This document shows, one piece after another, positions 12,816 through 24,063 of a stretch of 64,000 bases of DNA (its first letter is position 1; each line of letters begins with the position of its first letter). The stretch comes from Quillaja saponaria. Its lineage: Eukaryota > Streptophyta > Magnoliopsida > Fabales > Quillajaceae. The notes under the pieces are model-generated. The model was not told the DNA's origin. It saw only the letters and a list, made by a program, of their open reading frames with translations, and did no database searches. The DNA is taken from NCBI GenBank assembly GCA_029379385.1, contig CM055613.1, positions 16,262,001-16,326,000 of the forward strand, written 5' to 3'. The position numbers were made by a program, and so were the translations under genes.

Positions 12816-13666
12816 ATTAAGATTGAATTTCTAATTTGTTTTAATTTAATAAGTTAAAAATAATTATAATATTATAAATTAATTAATTTTTAAATGCTAT
12901 AAATGAAAAGAAATATCAACATTATAGATTTTATGATTATAATATTATGTATTAATTCTTCTTCCATAGTTAGAATTTTTTTTTAAAAAATTATGTTATT
13001 TTTTAAAATGCTATGAATTAAAAAATATTCAGAGTTTAGTTTTCAAGATTAATATTGTTTTTTTAACTTTAAGTAGAATTTTTTTTTCCTTGAAAACCTC
13101 ATACATAAACACATTTTAGTTGTTATTTTTCATCAATTTTTTTTTCTCCATTTGAACATGTAATTATTTTATGACCATTTTTTTTATCCTAATTCATTTC
13201 AATATTAATAAATCTATAATTTGTCAATATTTGTATATCAATAGCGATTAAGATTAATTTCTTAATTTAACAAGTTACAAATAATTGTAGTATTATAATT
13301 TTTTAAATGCTATGAATTAAAGAATATCAAGAGTATAGTTTTTATGATTATAATATTATTGTATTAATTCTTGTTTCATGTTTAGAAATTTTTTTAAAAC
13401 ATTATATTTTATTTTAAATACTACAAATTAAAAAATATTTAGATTATAGTTTCCATGATTGTATATTATTGTTTTAACTTTTGGTGGAAGTAAATTTTAT
13501 TTTCTTAAAATACTCTATGATTTTTTACTATTACATTAATACTCTTTAGTTGTTATTTTTCTTCAAATATTTTATCTATTTTTTTTTATTTTTTACTTCT
13601 TTGATAATTTTTTCTCCATTATAACATTAATATGATTATAATTATTATATGACTATTGATTGTTTT
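12816..13666. repeat. AT-rich repeat array, middle block
   Basis: Continuation of the array interrupted by copy B. The landmark beginning TATCCTAATTCATTTC occurs near 13190, and the TTTTAACTTTTGGTGG landmark near 13470. Unit spacing, after removing copy B, is about 0.4-0.5 kb. No gene is visible. Confidence 0.65.
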
Positions 13667-13851
13667 TGTCATAACTTGAGAATGTAACACATAATTTGAA
13701 ATATTGTGTGTAGGTTATAAAGAATACGTGTGTGTATATGTATAAAATTAATAATTTCAACCTTATTGGTTGATTGGAATTTAAATTTTTTTTCTTTTTA
13801 GAAAGGTATTTTAGTAGAATTTTAAATTGATGTGTACATATAGATATATAG

Positions 13852-13874
13852 ATATATATATATATATATATATA
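13852..13874. repeat. TA microsatellite
   Basis: An uninterrupted AT/TA dinucleotide run of about 11 repeats inside copy C of the solo-LTR family. The GATATATA units just upstream suggest it grew from that motif. Confidence 0.95.
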
Positions 13875-14979
13875 ACAAATGAAAGTGGGAGACAATAATA
13901 TATATATATATAATTAGATATATTTTTTAGTATCACATATTATAAAGAGAAATATCACATTAATTAATTAAATTCCTTTTCTTCTCCTTCTTTCTCTGGC
14001 CAACTGAGTCTTCCCAAAATTCTGCCTTCCCCTATTGTCGATCACGTGGAATCTCCAACCTGTGCTTGATCGATTGAACTTGTGAAAGGTAGTTAGATGG
14101 TTCCCTCGCTATTCCTATGCTAGTAGCTTAGTTCCTATACGTTATTTGCTAATTGAATAGGTTCTTATAGTTGATTTTGGTATGAAATATGTTGGCTGCC
14201 AGGAGATAAATTACAGCATGGTTTGGGGGGTTTTAATACTCAGCAGCACCAATCTCTAGTTAGCTTGAAGTTTTAGATGGTATAGGGGTGTTGTGGTGGA
14301 TTTGGATCTAGATTATGGAATGTGGGGGTGACAGTGAGGAGTAGCATATTTTTTTGGCACTGTTTTCTTTGAGTTGCCAGCCGAACTTGAGATGTGGAGG
14401 GGATGGCAATTCGGCCATGGCAGCACAACTTCCATAGGCGCAAGCAGTGGCCTGGTCGAATGAAGTTGGCTGGAAGATGTGGGTCATTTTAGCCATGTGA
14501 CGCCTTTGAATGGTGAAGACAAGAAGATGATTTTTGTTGTGTGTTGTGAAGGGGGTTAGGGCTGTAAATTAATTCTTGTGTTAAGGATAAACTAGTAAAC
14601 CAAGCAAGTAAATGCTAAGAGAAAAGGTGTGGCCATGGTTGAAATAAGGGAATGGAAAACTACCTATTGCTATACAAATATAGGTAGATGTTTATTGAAT
14701 ATTAAAATGAAATCAAGGATTAGTTGAATTTAGTTAAAAAAGAAGTTAGTGTACTAAAAATAATCATAATTAGTAATTACTTGCAATTCTATATGACAAG
14801 TTTCAATTACTTAATTAGTTTACTGATGATAATGAGTGTAAATTAAGTGTTAGGATTACCTTGGTAATAATCTTGGTAATAATCACATGTATATAAATAT
14901 TAATATGAGTTAAAAAGGAATAAACGTATAAAATTGGTTATTAGTAAAGAATTTAAGTTCGGTTGACATGTATCTCGGT

Positions 14980-14981
<2 letters not shown>

Positions 14982-15017
<36 letters not shown>
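14982..15017. repeat. TA microsatellite
   Basis: About 18 uninterrupted AT/TA dinucleotides inside copy C of the solo-LTR family. It is likely to be polymorphic in length. Confidence 0.95.
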
Positions 15018-15019
<2 letters not shown>

Positions 15020-16344
15020 CAGTAAAAAATATGAAAGTATTTAATTACTGTTAAAACCATAAAAATTAGAATTTGAAAGAATGGGAGTAAATAATCTTAG
15101 TATAGGTAATAGCTTGTAGAATTAGATATGTTACAATTACTATAAATAATATATATGAATCCCTGATGTTTTTCAGCTCCAAAACGTGTCGAGGATATTC
15201 CTACACCTTCGCAGATTAGACGGATTGACGAATCACGCCCTTGATCTTGTAAGTGAATTATGTGCTTTACGGTTATCAGATTTGTGTGTGCAACCATAAG
15301 TATATTTGATTTGTTGTGTTATAAGGTAAAATAAACAAATAAGTTATTTCAGTAATTTAATTGAGTGAAATATGTTTGATATTGAATTTGATTGATAAGG
15401 GCCAACAACGTGAAATTTTCTAAGAATTGGTTTTCATTTTTGAAATTAAAGTCCAGGTGCATCTAGGATATTTGAATTTGATATTTGACATGAATTATTC
15501 TGATGCTGATGATTATTTTTAAAACAAATGGAGTGCTCAGCCCTGGTGGGACCGATTGGTACTGAGAATTAAATTGTTATGTGAGCACGTAAATGCCCAA
15601 CAGGGAGAGATAATGTTGTGCGGGGCTGAGTTACTCTTTGGCCCTTTGTTTGATTAATTGTTTGTTTGTATAATTTGTGGATATGTTAAGATGTGTGCAC
15701 TAAGTAAATTGAAATCGTTTGATAATTATAATGATGTATATTCGTACGTAAATCTAAATATTAGTTAAGCCATGATTTATATGTTGCTTGATGTTAGCAC
15801 CCTTAAGGTACATGGTTTGCTCACTGAGTCCTTGTGACTTACTCTCTCCTTTGTGGTTCTTTTTTAGTTTTCAGGAGACTACCATTTGGCCGTGACAAAC
15901 ATTTGCTACTTGCGGACTCTGCTGAAGCAAGGTATATCTCGGATATCGCATACTTGGCCCGTGAGGGATGACACTTACAGTCACTCTAGGTGTTATGCAT
16001 TTTTTTGTTAGATATATTGAGTTCACCATGGTGATTACATGTTTTGTTAGGAGCGAAGCTCCTCTGTATATTCTAATATTATAATTTACTATCGACTTTG
16101 TAACCAGGTTGTTTGTATATGTTATGGGTAAGTTCCACTGTACGGGAAACTTCTGCCAATATTTTCAGTAATCGTTTTATTTTTAATTGTCGGTACCGGA
16201 TTTTATTCTAATTCTATAATATTTTAGTAGTCTTAATTATAGTGTGTTTCTAAGTTGAAATGCACATTACTTGAATATTCAAGGTTACGGGGTTATGGAT
16301 ATTCGTTTCTCCGGCCAGTATTACCTCAATTTGGGGGTTTGACA

Positions 16345-16690
16345 GTTTTTTATCCTAATTCTTTTCAATATTAATAAATTTATAATTTGTCAATAACTAC
16401 ATTTCAACAGTAATGAAGATTGAATTTCTTTTTTTTTTTTTTAATTTAATAAGTTACAAATAAATATAATATTATAAATTAATTTTTTTTTAAATTCTAT
16501 GAATGAAAATAAATATGAAGAATGTTGTTTTTTATAATTATAATATTATTGTATTTATTCTTCTTCCATCTTTAGTTTTTTTTTTTTTTTTTTTAAATTA
16601 TATGTTTATATTATAAGTAAATTTTTTTTATTAGATTTATCTATTTGTTTATTTTCATTAAAATATAATATTATTTTTTTATTAACTATA
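16345..16690. repeat. AT-rich repeat array, right block
   Basis: The array resumes exactly at the right end of copy C, with TTATCCTAATTCTTTTC and the TATAATTTGTCAATAACTA landmark at 16350-16400. It decays into T-rich sequence with a T run near 16575-16595. The block ends without a sharp border. Confidence 0.6.
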
Positions 16691-16789
16691 ATTTATTAAT
16701 ATGCACATCAATTAGTGGTGAACATATATATATATTATTATATATTATAAATTTGATTCACACGCAACGCTTGTGACACGAAAGCTATA

Positions 16790-17290
16790 TATATATGCTC
16801 AAGTTGTACCAAGATTAAAGCAGTGGAAAAGAATAAGAAATGAGAAAAGAGAAGGAACAAATTAAAGAGAGCATATATAAAGTATAGTCCTTTAATTTTC
16901 TTTTCATTAATTTTAAATGTTTAGATTGGTGAGTTGCATGCACCTTCTTCATAAAGATAAAGTCCATTGCTATTTTCTTTATGTAACGCGCATCATATAT
17001 AAATCAATATATATGCTCAAGTTGTACCAAGACTAAAGCAGTGGAAAAGAATAAAGAATAAGAAAAGAGAATGAACAAAATAAAGAGAACACATTTAAAG
17101 TATATAGTCCTTAATTTAAATTTCTTTTCAGTAGTTTTAATGGCTTGGATGGATGAGTTGCACGAATTTTCATAAAGATAAAGTCCATTGTTCTTTTCTT
17201 TACGTAACGCACATCACACAAACTAATATATGCTCAAATTGTGCACCTTCATAAAGATAAAGTTCATTGTTGTTTTCTTTTACGTTGAAT
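16790..17290. repeat. 218-bp tandem repeat, two full units and a shortened third
   Basis: Units start at ATATGCTCAA-type sequence at 16793, 17011 and 17227, giving a period of 216-218 bp. Each unit holds AAGCAGTGGAAAAGAATAA and CATAAAGATAAAGT, and ends near GTAACGC. The third unit lacks its middle and keeps only the start plus the CATAAAGATAAAGT block. The array ends about 0.94 kb upstream of the DUF247 start codon and could lie in that gene's upstream region; no function is shown. Confidence 0.85.
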
Positions 17291-17300
17291 AGTAAGATTT

Positions 17301-17323
17301 TCTCTCTCTCTCTCTCTCTCTCT
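17301..17323. repeat. CT microsatellite
   Basis: Eleven and a half CT dinucleotides directly after the 218-bp tandem repeat. CT-rich tracts are common near plant promoters, but this one is 0.9 kb from the next start codon. Confidence 0.95.
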
Positions 17324-17329
17324 GCGCAT

Positions 17330-18070
17330 TAAGATATATTACTTTTTAGAAATTATTTTTCAAAAAATTAACTACTAACTTAAAATTTAAGATTTTGAGT
17401 TTTTTCTATAATATTTTTTTTTTATGATGCATGCACTAAAAGTAAAAGATGAACTTAAAATCTTTCTAATTTGTGCATAAATAGTATTAGACCAATAAAA
17501 CACTGATATATCTAATTAAAATGGAAATTAATATTAATAAAATAGAAAATTAAGACACTTCTGAATATATTTGAAAAATATATTTCCCATGCATGAGCAA
17601 GAGATACTATTAACATGTTTCAATTAAAATTTGGTTATCTTCAAAATTTTCAAAGATTTTTTGTCATTTTATTTTATTTCCTACTAATAATTTTTCGATT
17701 AAGCTAAAATGCTTCCCATTAAAACTGCCCATGGTGTACATTTTACTAGCACCATCCTCATTTGAGACTATGATTCACTTTGTACTCAAAATGTCATTGA
17801 AATCATGATTATTTATAATTTTTTATTAACAAATAATTAGTATAAATTCACAAGTTATATATATTTATTTTTAAATAATCTTAAAAATAATATTATTAGT
17901 TGATTTTTTGATATGAATGTTTTTTACACATTAGGAAAATACATATCCAAATATCACTTACTTTTTTAATTTTAGATCTAAATAAGATGCTTTTTTGGTT
18001 ATTGTTGGAAGATGAAAATTTAAAAGTGAATGCGTGCTAAACACTAAAAAAAATAAAGTTTTTCTCAACT
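17330..18070. other. Upstream region of the DUF247 gene; no gene
   Basis: AT-rich non-coding DNA. No reading frame with protein character is present. It presumably contains the distal promoter of the DUF247 gene. Confidence 0.5.
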
Positions 18071-18072
18071 CT

Positions 18073-18082
18073 TATATAAATA
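18073..18082 (+). promoter_or_regulatory. Possible TATA box of the DUF247 gene
   Basis: TATATAAATA lies 151 bp upstream of the DUF247 ATG, a plausible distance for a plant TATA box plus a leader of about 120 bases. The region is AT-rich, so a chance match is quite possible. Confidence 0.35.
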
Positions 18083-18232
18083 AATGAGTAGAAAGATTAC
18101 CGAAAAAAGAATAAGATCATACTCGAAGTCATTTCTAGTCGTTTTCCACAAACTAAATATTAGAAATATATAGTCTACTTATTTTTTTGATTTCCTTCTT
18201 CCATTTTAAGGAATTAATTACAAACTTGGAAG

Positions 18233-19507
18233 ATGGAAGGGCATGATGACGAAGATTTAGAACTTTGTGTTAAAGAAATGTTAGGGCAAGCAGAACCTCC
18301 TTTGACACATGAATATTGTATCTACAAGGTACCAAGTTACCTCCGCAAACTGAATAAAGATGCCTATACTCCTATGGTTGTTTCAATTGGCCCTTTTCAC
18401 CATGGAAACAAGACACTTCAAAACATGGAAAGGCATAAAATAAGATTTCTCAAGAGATTTCTCGAACGAATTAGTCCAACAATTTGCTCGGAGTGGATCG
18501 AATCCATAAAAGAGTTAGAACCGAGAATCCGCCTTTGTTATGCAGAGACCATTGAGCTTAGTAGAAATGAACTTGTCAAGGTAATCATGGTGGATGCTGG
18601 TTTCATACTCGAGCTCTTTTTCATATACTTTTACAAGCAGCACATCGGTTGGAAAGACGAAGATAATATCTTGTTAAAACCATGGTTGACAACTGCAATA
18701 AGGTCAGATTTATTGTTGCTTGAAAATCAGCTTCCATTTTTTGTTCTTGATACACTATTCAACCAGGCCTTAATTGCGTCTCAATTCATGAGTAATGGTT
18801 TACCTTCATTTCTTGAACTCACCATTTACTACTTTGCCCATTATAACCAACAAGATATAGCTCCCAACCCAGATATGAATATCAGACACTTCACTGATCT
18901 TCTTAGAATTTTTCACCTACCGCCCCTAGAAAGAGTACTGCAATATAAAAAAGGTGAAGGTGCAATGACTCATCTCCCTAAAGCAACTGAACTAGAGAAG
19001 GTTGGAGTGAAGTTTAAAGCAGTTGAAAGCAAATGCTTACTTGATTTGCAATTTTCAGGAAGAGTTTTGAAAGTCCCATGTTTAAAAGTAGAGGATTGGA
19101 CAGAAACTCTGTTTCGTAATATCATGGCTTTGGAACAATGTCATTATCCAAATGAATCTTACATTTGCGATTACATCGCGTTATTGGATTTTATTATAAG
19201 TGATGCTGAAGATGTGGATGTTCTAGTCAAAAATGGTGTTATTGTTAATTGGCTAGGCGATAGCAATAAAGTAGCTAATCTTTTCAATAATCTCTGGAAA
19301 AATATCACACAAACAACTTTCAACTCAAACTATCTTGAGCTCTGCAAAGTTTTGGATAAATATTATAAGAATCCTTGTCACAACTTGAAGGCCACCCTCA
19401 AACGTGATTATCTCAACACTCCTTGGCAGGCTGCTGCTTCCTTTGCTGGAATCATTCTTCTTCTACTCACTTTAATTCAAACAGTTTGTTCTATTCTCCA
19501 AGTGTAA
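18233..19507 (+). CDS. DUF247 (UPF0481) plant membrane protein, intact single exon
   Basis: A full 424-residue frame of the plant-specific DUF247 family. Family landmarks are in order: YKVPSYLRKLNKDAYTPMVV at about residues 31-50, SIGPFHHG at 51-58, MERHK near 65, VDAGFILELF near 120, LLLLENQLPFFVLDTLF near 160, then ATELEKVGVKFKAVE and GRVLKVPCLKVED in the second half. A hydrophobic helix at about 400-420 (FAGIILLLLTLIQTV) is the C-terminal membrane anchor usual for the family. Length and single-exon structure are typical. The molecular function of most members is unknown; in grasses, DUF247 genes co-segregate with self-incompatibility loci, but nothing here links this copy to that role. The start is the first ATG after upstream non-coding sequence. 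The gene stands alone among repeats and shows no lesions. Confidence 0.93.
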   Translation: MEGHDDEDLELCVKEMLGQAEPPLTHEYCIYKVPSYLRKLNKDAYTPMVVSIGPFHHGNKTLQNMERHKIRFLKRFLERISPTICSEWIESIKELEPRIRLCYAETIELSRNELVKVIMVDAGFILELFFIYFYKQHIGWKDEDNILLKPWLTTAIRSDLLLLENQLPFFVLDTLFNQALIASQFMSNGLPSFLELTIYYFAHYNQQDIAPNPDMNIRHFTDLLRIFHLPPLERVLQYKKGEGAMTHLPKATELEKVGVKFKAVESKCLLDLQFSGRVLKVPCLKVEDWTETLFRNIMALEQCHYPNESYICDYIALLDFIISDAEDVDVLVKNGVIVNWLGDSNKVANLFNNLWKNITQTTFNSNYLELCKVLDKYYKNPCHNLKATLKRDYLNTPWQAAASFAGIILLLLTLIQTVCSILQV

Positions 19508-20384
19508 TAATTATTCTTCCTTTGCTAGGTTGTAATAATATCTCCTGCCAATTTAGAGTTGCTTCTTCTTGGTGACTCTTATCATTCTATGGGACTTGTA
19601 GTGCCCAGGCGTATTTGTGTGTGGATTTTCTTTTTCTTGGTCCTTTTGGGCCCATTATCATACCCAAAAAAAACATGAGCTCATTTGTTTGTATTATATA
19701 AATATAAAATTAGATTGTATAACTTTATATATACAATGTATTAATTGTTGCATTAATCTTATCTCATTCTCACCACAAGATAGCTTATTATTATTCTAAA
19801 ATATAATACAATTAAAAGGAATCAACAATATGTCTATTATTTTATGAAATAGCCGACTAGATGATATTACATTATCATACTGACAATTGTTGATAATTTT
19901 GAAAAATCATAACTTTTAGTTGTTCAATCAGTTAAAATTTTCAATCAATCTATTTAATCGTCTTGGTCAGAAAACAGTTTGAAATTGACTGACTTGACCC
20001 AATGCATTTGATCTGTTCAATCTAAAAACAGGCCAAAATGGACTTTATAAGTATCATTTCTTATACTCCAAAATGAACTAGCCCTATGTGATGGGCTTTG
20101 GAGTTAATTTATGTGTGTTCATTCAGACCTTGATTTAGATACTTTCAAAAATTAACACAAAGCGAGCTCATTTTGTGGTCTAGTTACTTTTCAATTTAGG
20201 TGAAGATTAGAAGAAAATTAGGAGGCCACTGGGCTTTGGCTCAAAAAATATCTAAGCAACTGGGTGGGGAATGAGGTGAGCTTATTGTGTCAGCTTATGG
20301 ATATGGAATTATTGGGAGTGAGATTATTAGCTACCAAAGGTTGATCACTAAATCTATGATTAACCAAAAGAGGTTAAAACAAAT
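19508..20384. other. 3' flank of the DUF247 gene; no gene
   Basis: It contains the presumed 3' untranslated region (T-rich with several AATAAT/AATAAA-like signals) and then unassigned DNA. A 60-codon frame at 19617 has no protein features. The gypsy remnant may begin somewhat before 20385, but no motif is recognisable there. Confidence 0.5.
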
Positions 20385-21960
20385 TTGAGGAATCCTTCTA
20401 TAAAGGACTAATACCTTTTGCCTCGTATAGAAGATTTGTTTGGTCAGTTGTAGGTAACACATATTTTCTACAAGATAGATTTGCAGTTTGGTTGCCACCA
20501 ACTAAAGACAAGGGCAGAGGATATATTTCTAAAACAACTTTTAGGACGCGGTATGGGCATTACAAGTTTTTGGTGATACTTTTTGGGTTAATCAATGCTC
20601 ATGCAATATTCATGGATTTGATGAACATGGTTTTCAAACCATTCTTGTATAAGTTTGTGGTGATCTTCATTGATGACATTCTGATATGCTCTAAGAGTCA
20701 AGTTGAAGATGAAGAACACTTGAGATTAGTATTGCAGATTCTAAGAGACAAGAATCTCTATGAAAAGTAAAAGAAGTGTGAGTTCTAGTTGGATAGCGTG
20801 CTTTTTCTAAGTCATGCCATATCCAAGGATGGAGTTTCTGTAGACTGAAGAAAATTGAGGCAATAGTGGATTGAAGTAGGCTTACATCAGCATCAAAAAT
20901 TCACAGTTTCTTAGGCCTTGTTGGTTATTATTGGAGGTTTGTTGATGATCTCTCACGTATTGCAGCACCTCTAACTCATTTGCATTAGAAGGGAGTCAAG
21001 TTTGAATGGTCTGATGACTATGAGAAAAGTTTTCAAAAGTTGAAGAAATGTCTAGTTTTCGTTCTCATCCTTATTATCCTTTCCGGAGATGATAATTTTA
21101 CCATTTTTAGTGATGCTTCTAAGTTAGGATTAGGATGTGTACTTATGAAGAATGAGAAGGTTGGGGCTTATGCTTCGGGACAACTGAAACCAAATGAGCA
21201 GAATTACCCTACTCGTGATTTAGAATAGCTACAATAGTCTTTGCACTTAAGATTTTGAGACATTTTTATGGTGTACGTTGAGTGATCTTCACTAACAACA
21301 AAAGTTTGACGTATATCTTCACTCATAAGGAGTTAAATATGAGACAGAGGCGATGGTTGGAATTATTGAAAAATTATGACTTTGGTATTGATTATCATCT
21401 AGGGAAGACAAATGTCATGGCAGATGCATTGAGTCGGAAGACTCTAGGGAATTTGGCATGCTTGATTACCAACCAAAGGTATATCTTAGAGAATTTAAGG
21501 AAATTAGATGTCGACGTAATATTTCATGGTTCTGGATTAATGTTGACTAATCTCACCTTGGAACCTACCTTGATTGAGAGGATCAAAGCCCCTCAAACTA
21601 GTGATTCTAGGTTGCAACAGATCAGGAGTAAGGTTAAGGTTGGGTCTCAGTCTGACTTTTACATCCATGATGATGGTTCTCTAAGATTTAGAAATCGATT
21701 TTGTGTCCTTAATGATCTAAAGAAAGAAAGTTTGAAAGAGGCCCATAGTTCGAGGTAATTAGTGCATTCTGGTAGCACTAAGATGTATAGAGATCTAAAA
21801 GAGAATTTTTGGAGGAATAATATGAAGAGAGATATAGCTCAGTTTGTGGCGCTATGTGTGGTTTTCTAGTGTGTTAAAATCAAGTATTAGAGACGAATGG
21901 GTAAGTTGCAACCATTCTCCATTCCCGATTGGAAGTGGGAGCATATGATTTTATCATTCT
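20385..21960 (+). mobile_element. Ty3/gypsy remnant: RT, RNase H, start of integrase
   Basis: A decayed pol fragment in Ty3/gypsy order. From about 20415, broken frames give [10 protein letters not shown] and FYKIDLQFG, then the open frame 20492-20770 with [15 protein letters not shown], where the IDD catalytic pair is intact. RNase H follows at 21040-21440 with [14 protein letters not shown], a stop at 21226, then FTNNKSLTYIF, in which the usual TDHK Asp is Asn. DYHLGKTNVMADALSRK marks the end of RNase H. An integrase zinc-finger region continues to about 21960 (VHSGSTKMYRDLKENFW, then PDWKWEHM). No LTR or gag is seen. The spacer after RNase H resembles chromovirus-type elements. Confidence 0.88.
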
Positions 21961-22326
21961 TGTTTTTGGTAACTGTATTGAATTTAAATAAGTGTAATGA
22001 GATTATAATTTTGTAACTTTTCTACCAAAATTTAAAATCTGAAATGGTAAAAAAGTAATATTGGAGGAAATATTAGGAGCATATGATTTTAGAAAGAAAT
22101 ATGAGGAGCTTAATTAATTTCAATTTGTTTTATCATTTGCTAGCTTTCAGGTCAAATATAATTTTATTTATAAATGTTGTTTTATATATTGTTTCTTGGT
22201 TGGACAGTGTCACATGTCATCTTCTCCAGCATGTCACTTATATAAGATTTATGTGTGATATGTTGTAATGTTACTATTTTTTTAGTTATTTGATTTGAAA
22301 GAATCAATAATATCATTTAATTTTTA
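21961..22326. other. AT-rich spacer, nothing recognised
   Basis: The gypsy homology ends abruptly near 21960. The following AT-rich DNA contains a 61-codon frame (22083-22268) rich in hydrophobic codons but with no recognisable protein. Confidence 0.45.
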
Positions 22327-23128
22327 GAGTTAAATATTGTTTGAGGATCTCAACTTAGAAGTTATTTTTAAAATATGCATTCATTGTTTTTTATATCATT
22401 TGAGGCATTACCAAAAAACTACAAGTATGTCACTAGAAAATGGTGACAAGTTAATTTTTTTGTATTGCACATCATAATATTTTCTCTTTTTTTCTAGAAA
22501 TATATATATATAATTTTCCTAGTTATTTTTCAAAATCCTCAAAATTCATTATAGATGAGCATCAAACAGTACCCTTTTCTTTTTTATCTATTTATTTGAC
22601 CTTAATGTGATTATTTTACAAAAAAAAAAAAAAAATTATATATTGGATAACATCTATGGCATGATTTTTTTTTCCCCTAATCTTTTTTATATTCTTTTTT
22701 ATATTTTTCTGATCTTCACCATGATACAAAATTTTATAAATATATAAAAATATTTAATTTTCTGCAAAATTAGTAAGTTTATTGTCTTATAATAGGTAAT
22801 GATAAAAATAAATGTAAATGAAAAGACAAAAGAAAATAAATATCATATTAGTTGATACTCTTTAATATACACCTTAGACATTTAATTAGTGAAATAACCA
22901 TATAAATTCAAGAAAATAAAACAAAAACCTAGAATAAGAAAATAATAATAATGTATAAAAAAAATTGACATGTCAATATTTTCTGGTAACTATACTCACC
23001 GGTTTTTGGTAGAGTGTCTTAAGCAATATAAAAATAGAAAGGTAAGTGCCTCAAATGATATAAAAAAAAGGTGAGTACCTATTTTGAAAATGAGTTCTAA
23101 GTTAAGCTTTTTAAGTGATAGTTAACTC
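22327..23128. mobile_element. MITE-like element with long terminal inverted repeats
   Basis: The two ends are inverted copies of each other over roughly 150 bp. Left: GAGTTAAATATT, CAACTTAGAAG, TATATCATTTGAGGCA, AGAAAATGGTGACAAG. Right, read in reverse: GAGTTAACTATC, TAACTTAGAAC, TATATCATTTGAGGCA, AGAAAATATTGACATG. The 802-bp length, AT-rich non-coding centre and inverted ends fit a non-autonomous DNA transposon. The flanks AATTTTTA and AATTTTCTA could be a degenerate 9-bp target duplication, which would suggest a Mutator-like origin. Superfamily not certain. Confidence 0.75.
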
Positions 23129-24063
23129 AATTTTCTATTAGTAGATGGATTTAAATGAGAAATGAAAGGGATATATTTATTAGTTTCATTAAATTTAAGA
23201 AAATAAAAATGATCATTATGTGCTTAAAGTATTTATATTAATAATTATCATTTAAAATTTTAACTAGAGCGAATAATTAAAACTATTAAGGATGATTCAC
23301 TACAAATTCTCTTAATTTTCTCTCAAAATACATTATTTTTTATTTTGCTTAAATAAGAACAAATCACACACGTGGTGACCAATCATCATATTCCTGCATA
23401 ATCATAAAAATAAGAATATGTTATGCATAGATACGAGAAAGAGAACGTGGATAGTCATTAGCTGGATAATTTTATTATTATTTTATTTTATTTTATTTAG
23501 TCATAGAGAGAACTAAATTGATATGTGATTTTTTTAGTTAAAATTAATAAAAACAATTAATTGAATATTTGATATTATAAGGTAGGTGACCATAATGGGT
23601 CTCTCCTTTTTATAATAGTATAGATATAGGTAGATGATATAGTTTTACTTTTCTTGCAAGCTCTAGAGTAGTATAATGCTCCAACTTCCCTTTTAGTTAT
23701 TCCTTCCTATTGAAAATAATTTACATAAATTCAATATATAATAATATCTTTATGTCTTACCACCATACTACTAAATTGTTAATAGTTTGTATTATAGTGT
23801 GAACTAATAGCAATACTAGGCTATCCACAATCATTTGATTTCGATTTTGAAACAGTTTATTGGCACGCTCTACATTTTCCGCCATCAAGAGTAGCTCAAT
23901 TATTTTACCTCTTTGTTCGATTAAAATTAAATCATTACTAAAAAATTTATTTTATAGTGCTATTCCAAAGATATCTAAGATAAAGTTGAGTTCATTGAAT
24001 TTTTTTTTTCTTTGCATAATTGACACCATCAATATATTTAGAGCAAATTACACTCTCTTCAAG
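23129..24063. other. AT-rich intergenic; no gene
   Basis: No coding or RNA gene is visible. The 69-codon frame at 23860-24069 is low-complexity and shows no family resemblance. Confidence 0.5.

Larger units (their letters stand above)
13667..16344 (-). mobile_element. Solo-LTR-like element, copy C (reverse orientation)
   Basis: A 2678-bp reversed copy. Read on the minus strand it begins TGTCAAACCCCCAAAT and ends AAGTTATGACA. It is bounded by 5-bp repeats GTTTT (13662-13666 and 16345-16349). Its core mirrors copies A and B: the plus strand at 15606-15637 reads GTTGTGCGGGGCTGAGTTAC, the complement of the block near 10190 in copy B, and CTCACTGAGTCC near 15820 mirrors the block near 9960. Two TA microsatellites lie inside (13852-13874, 14982-15017). 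Removing it rejoins the AT-rich array. It contains no retrotransposon protein motif, so it is best read as a solo LTR. Confidence 0.75.
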
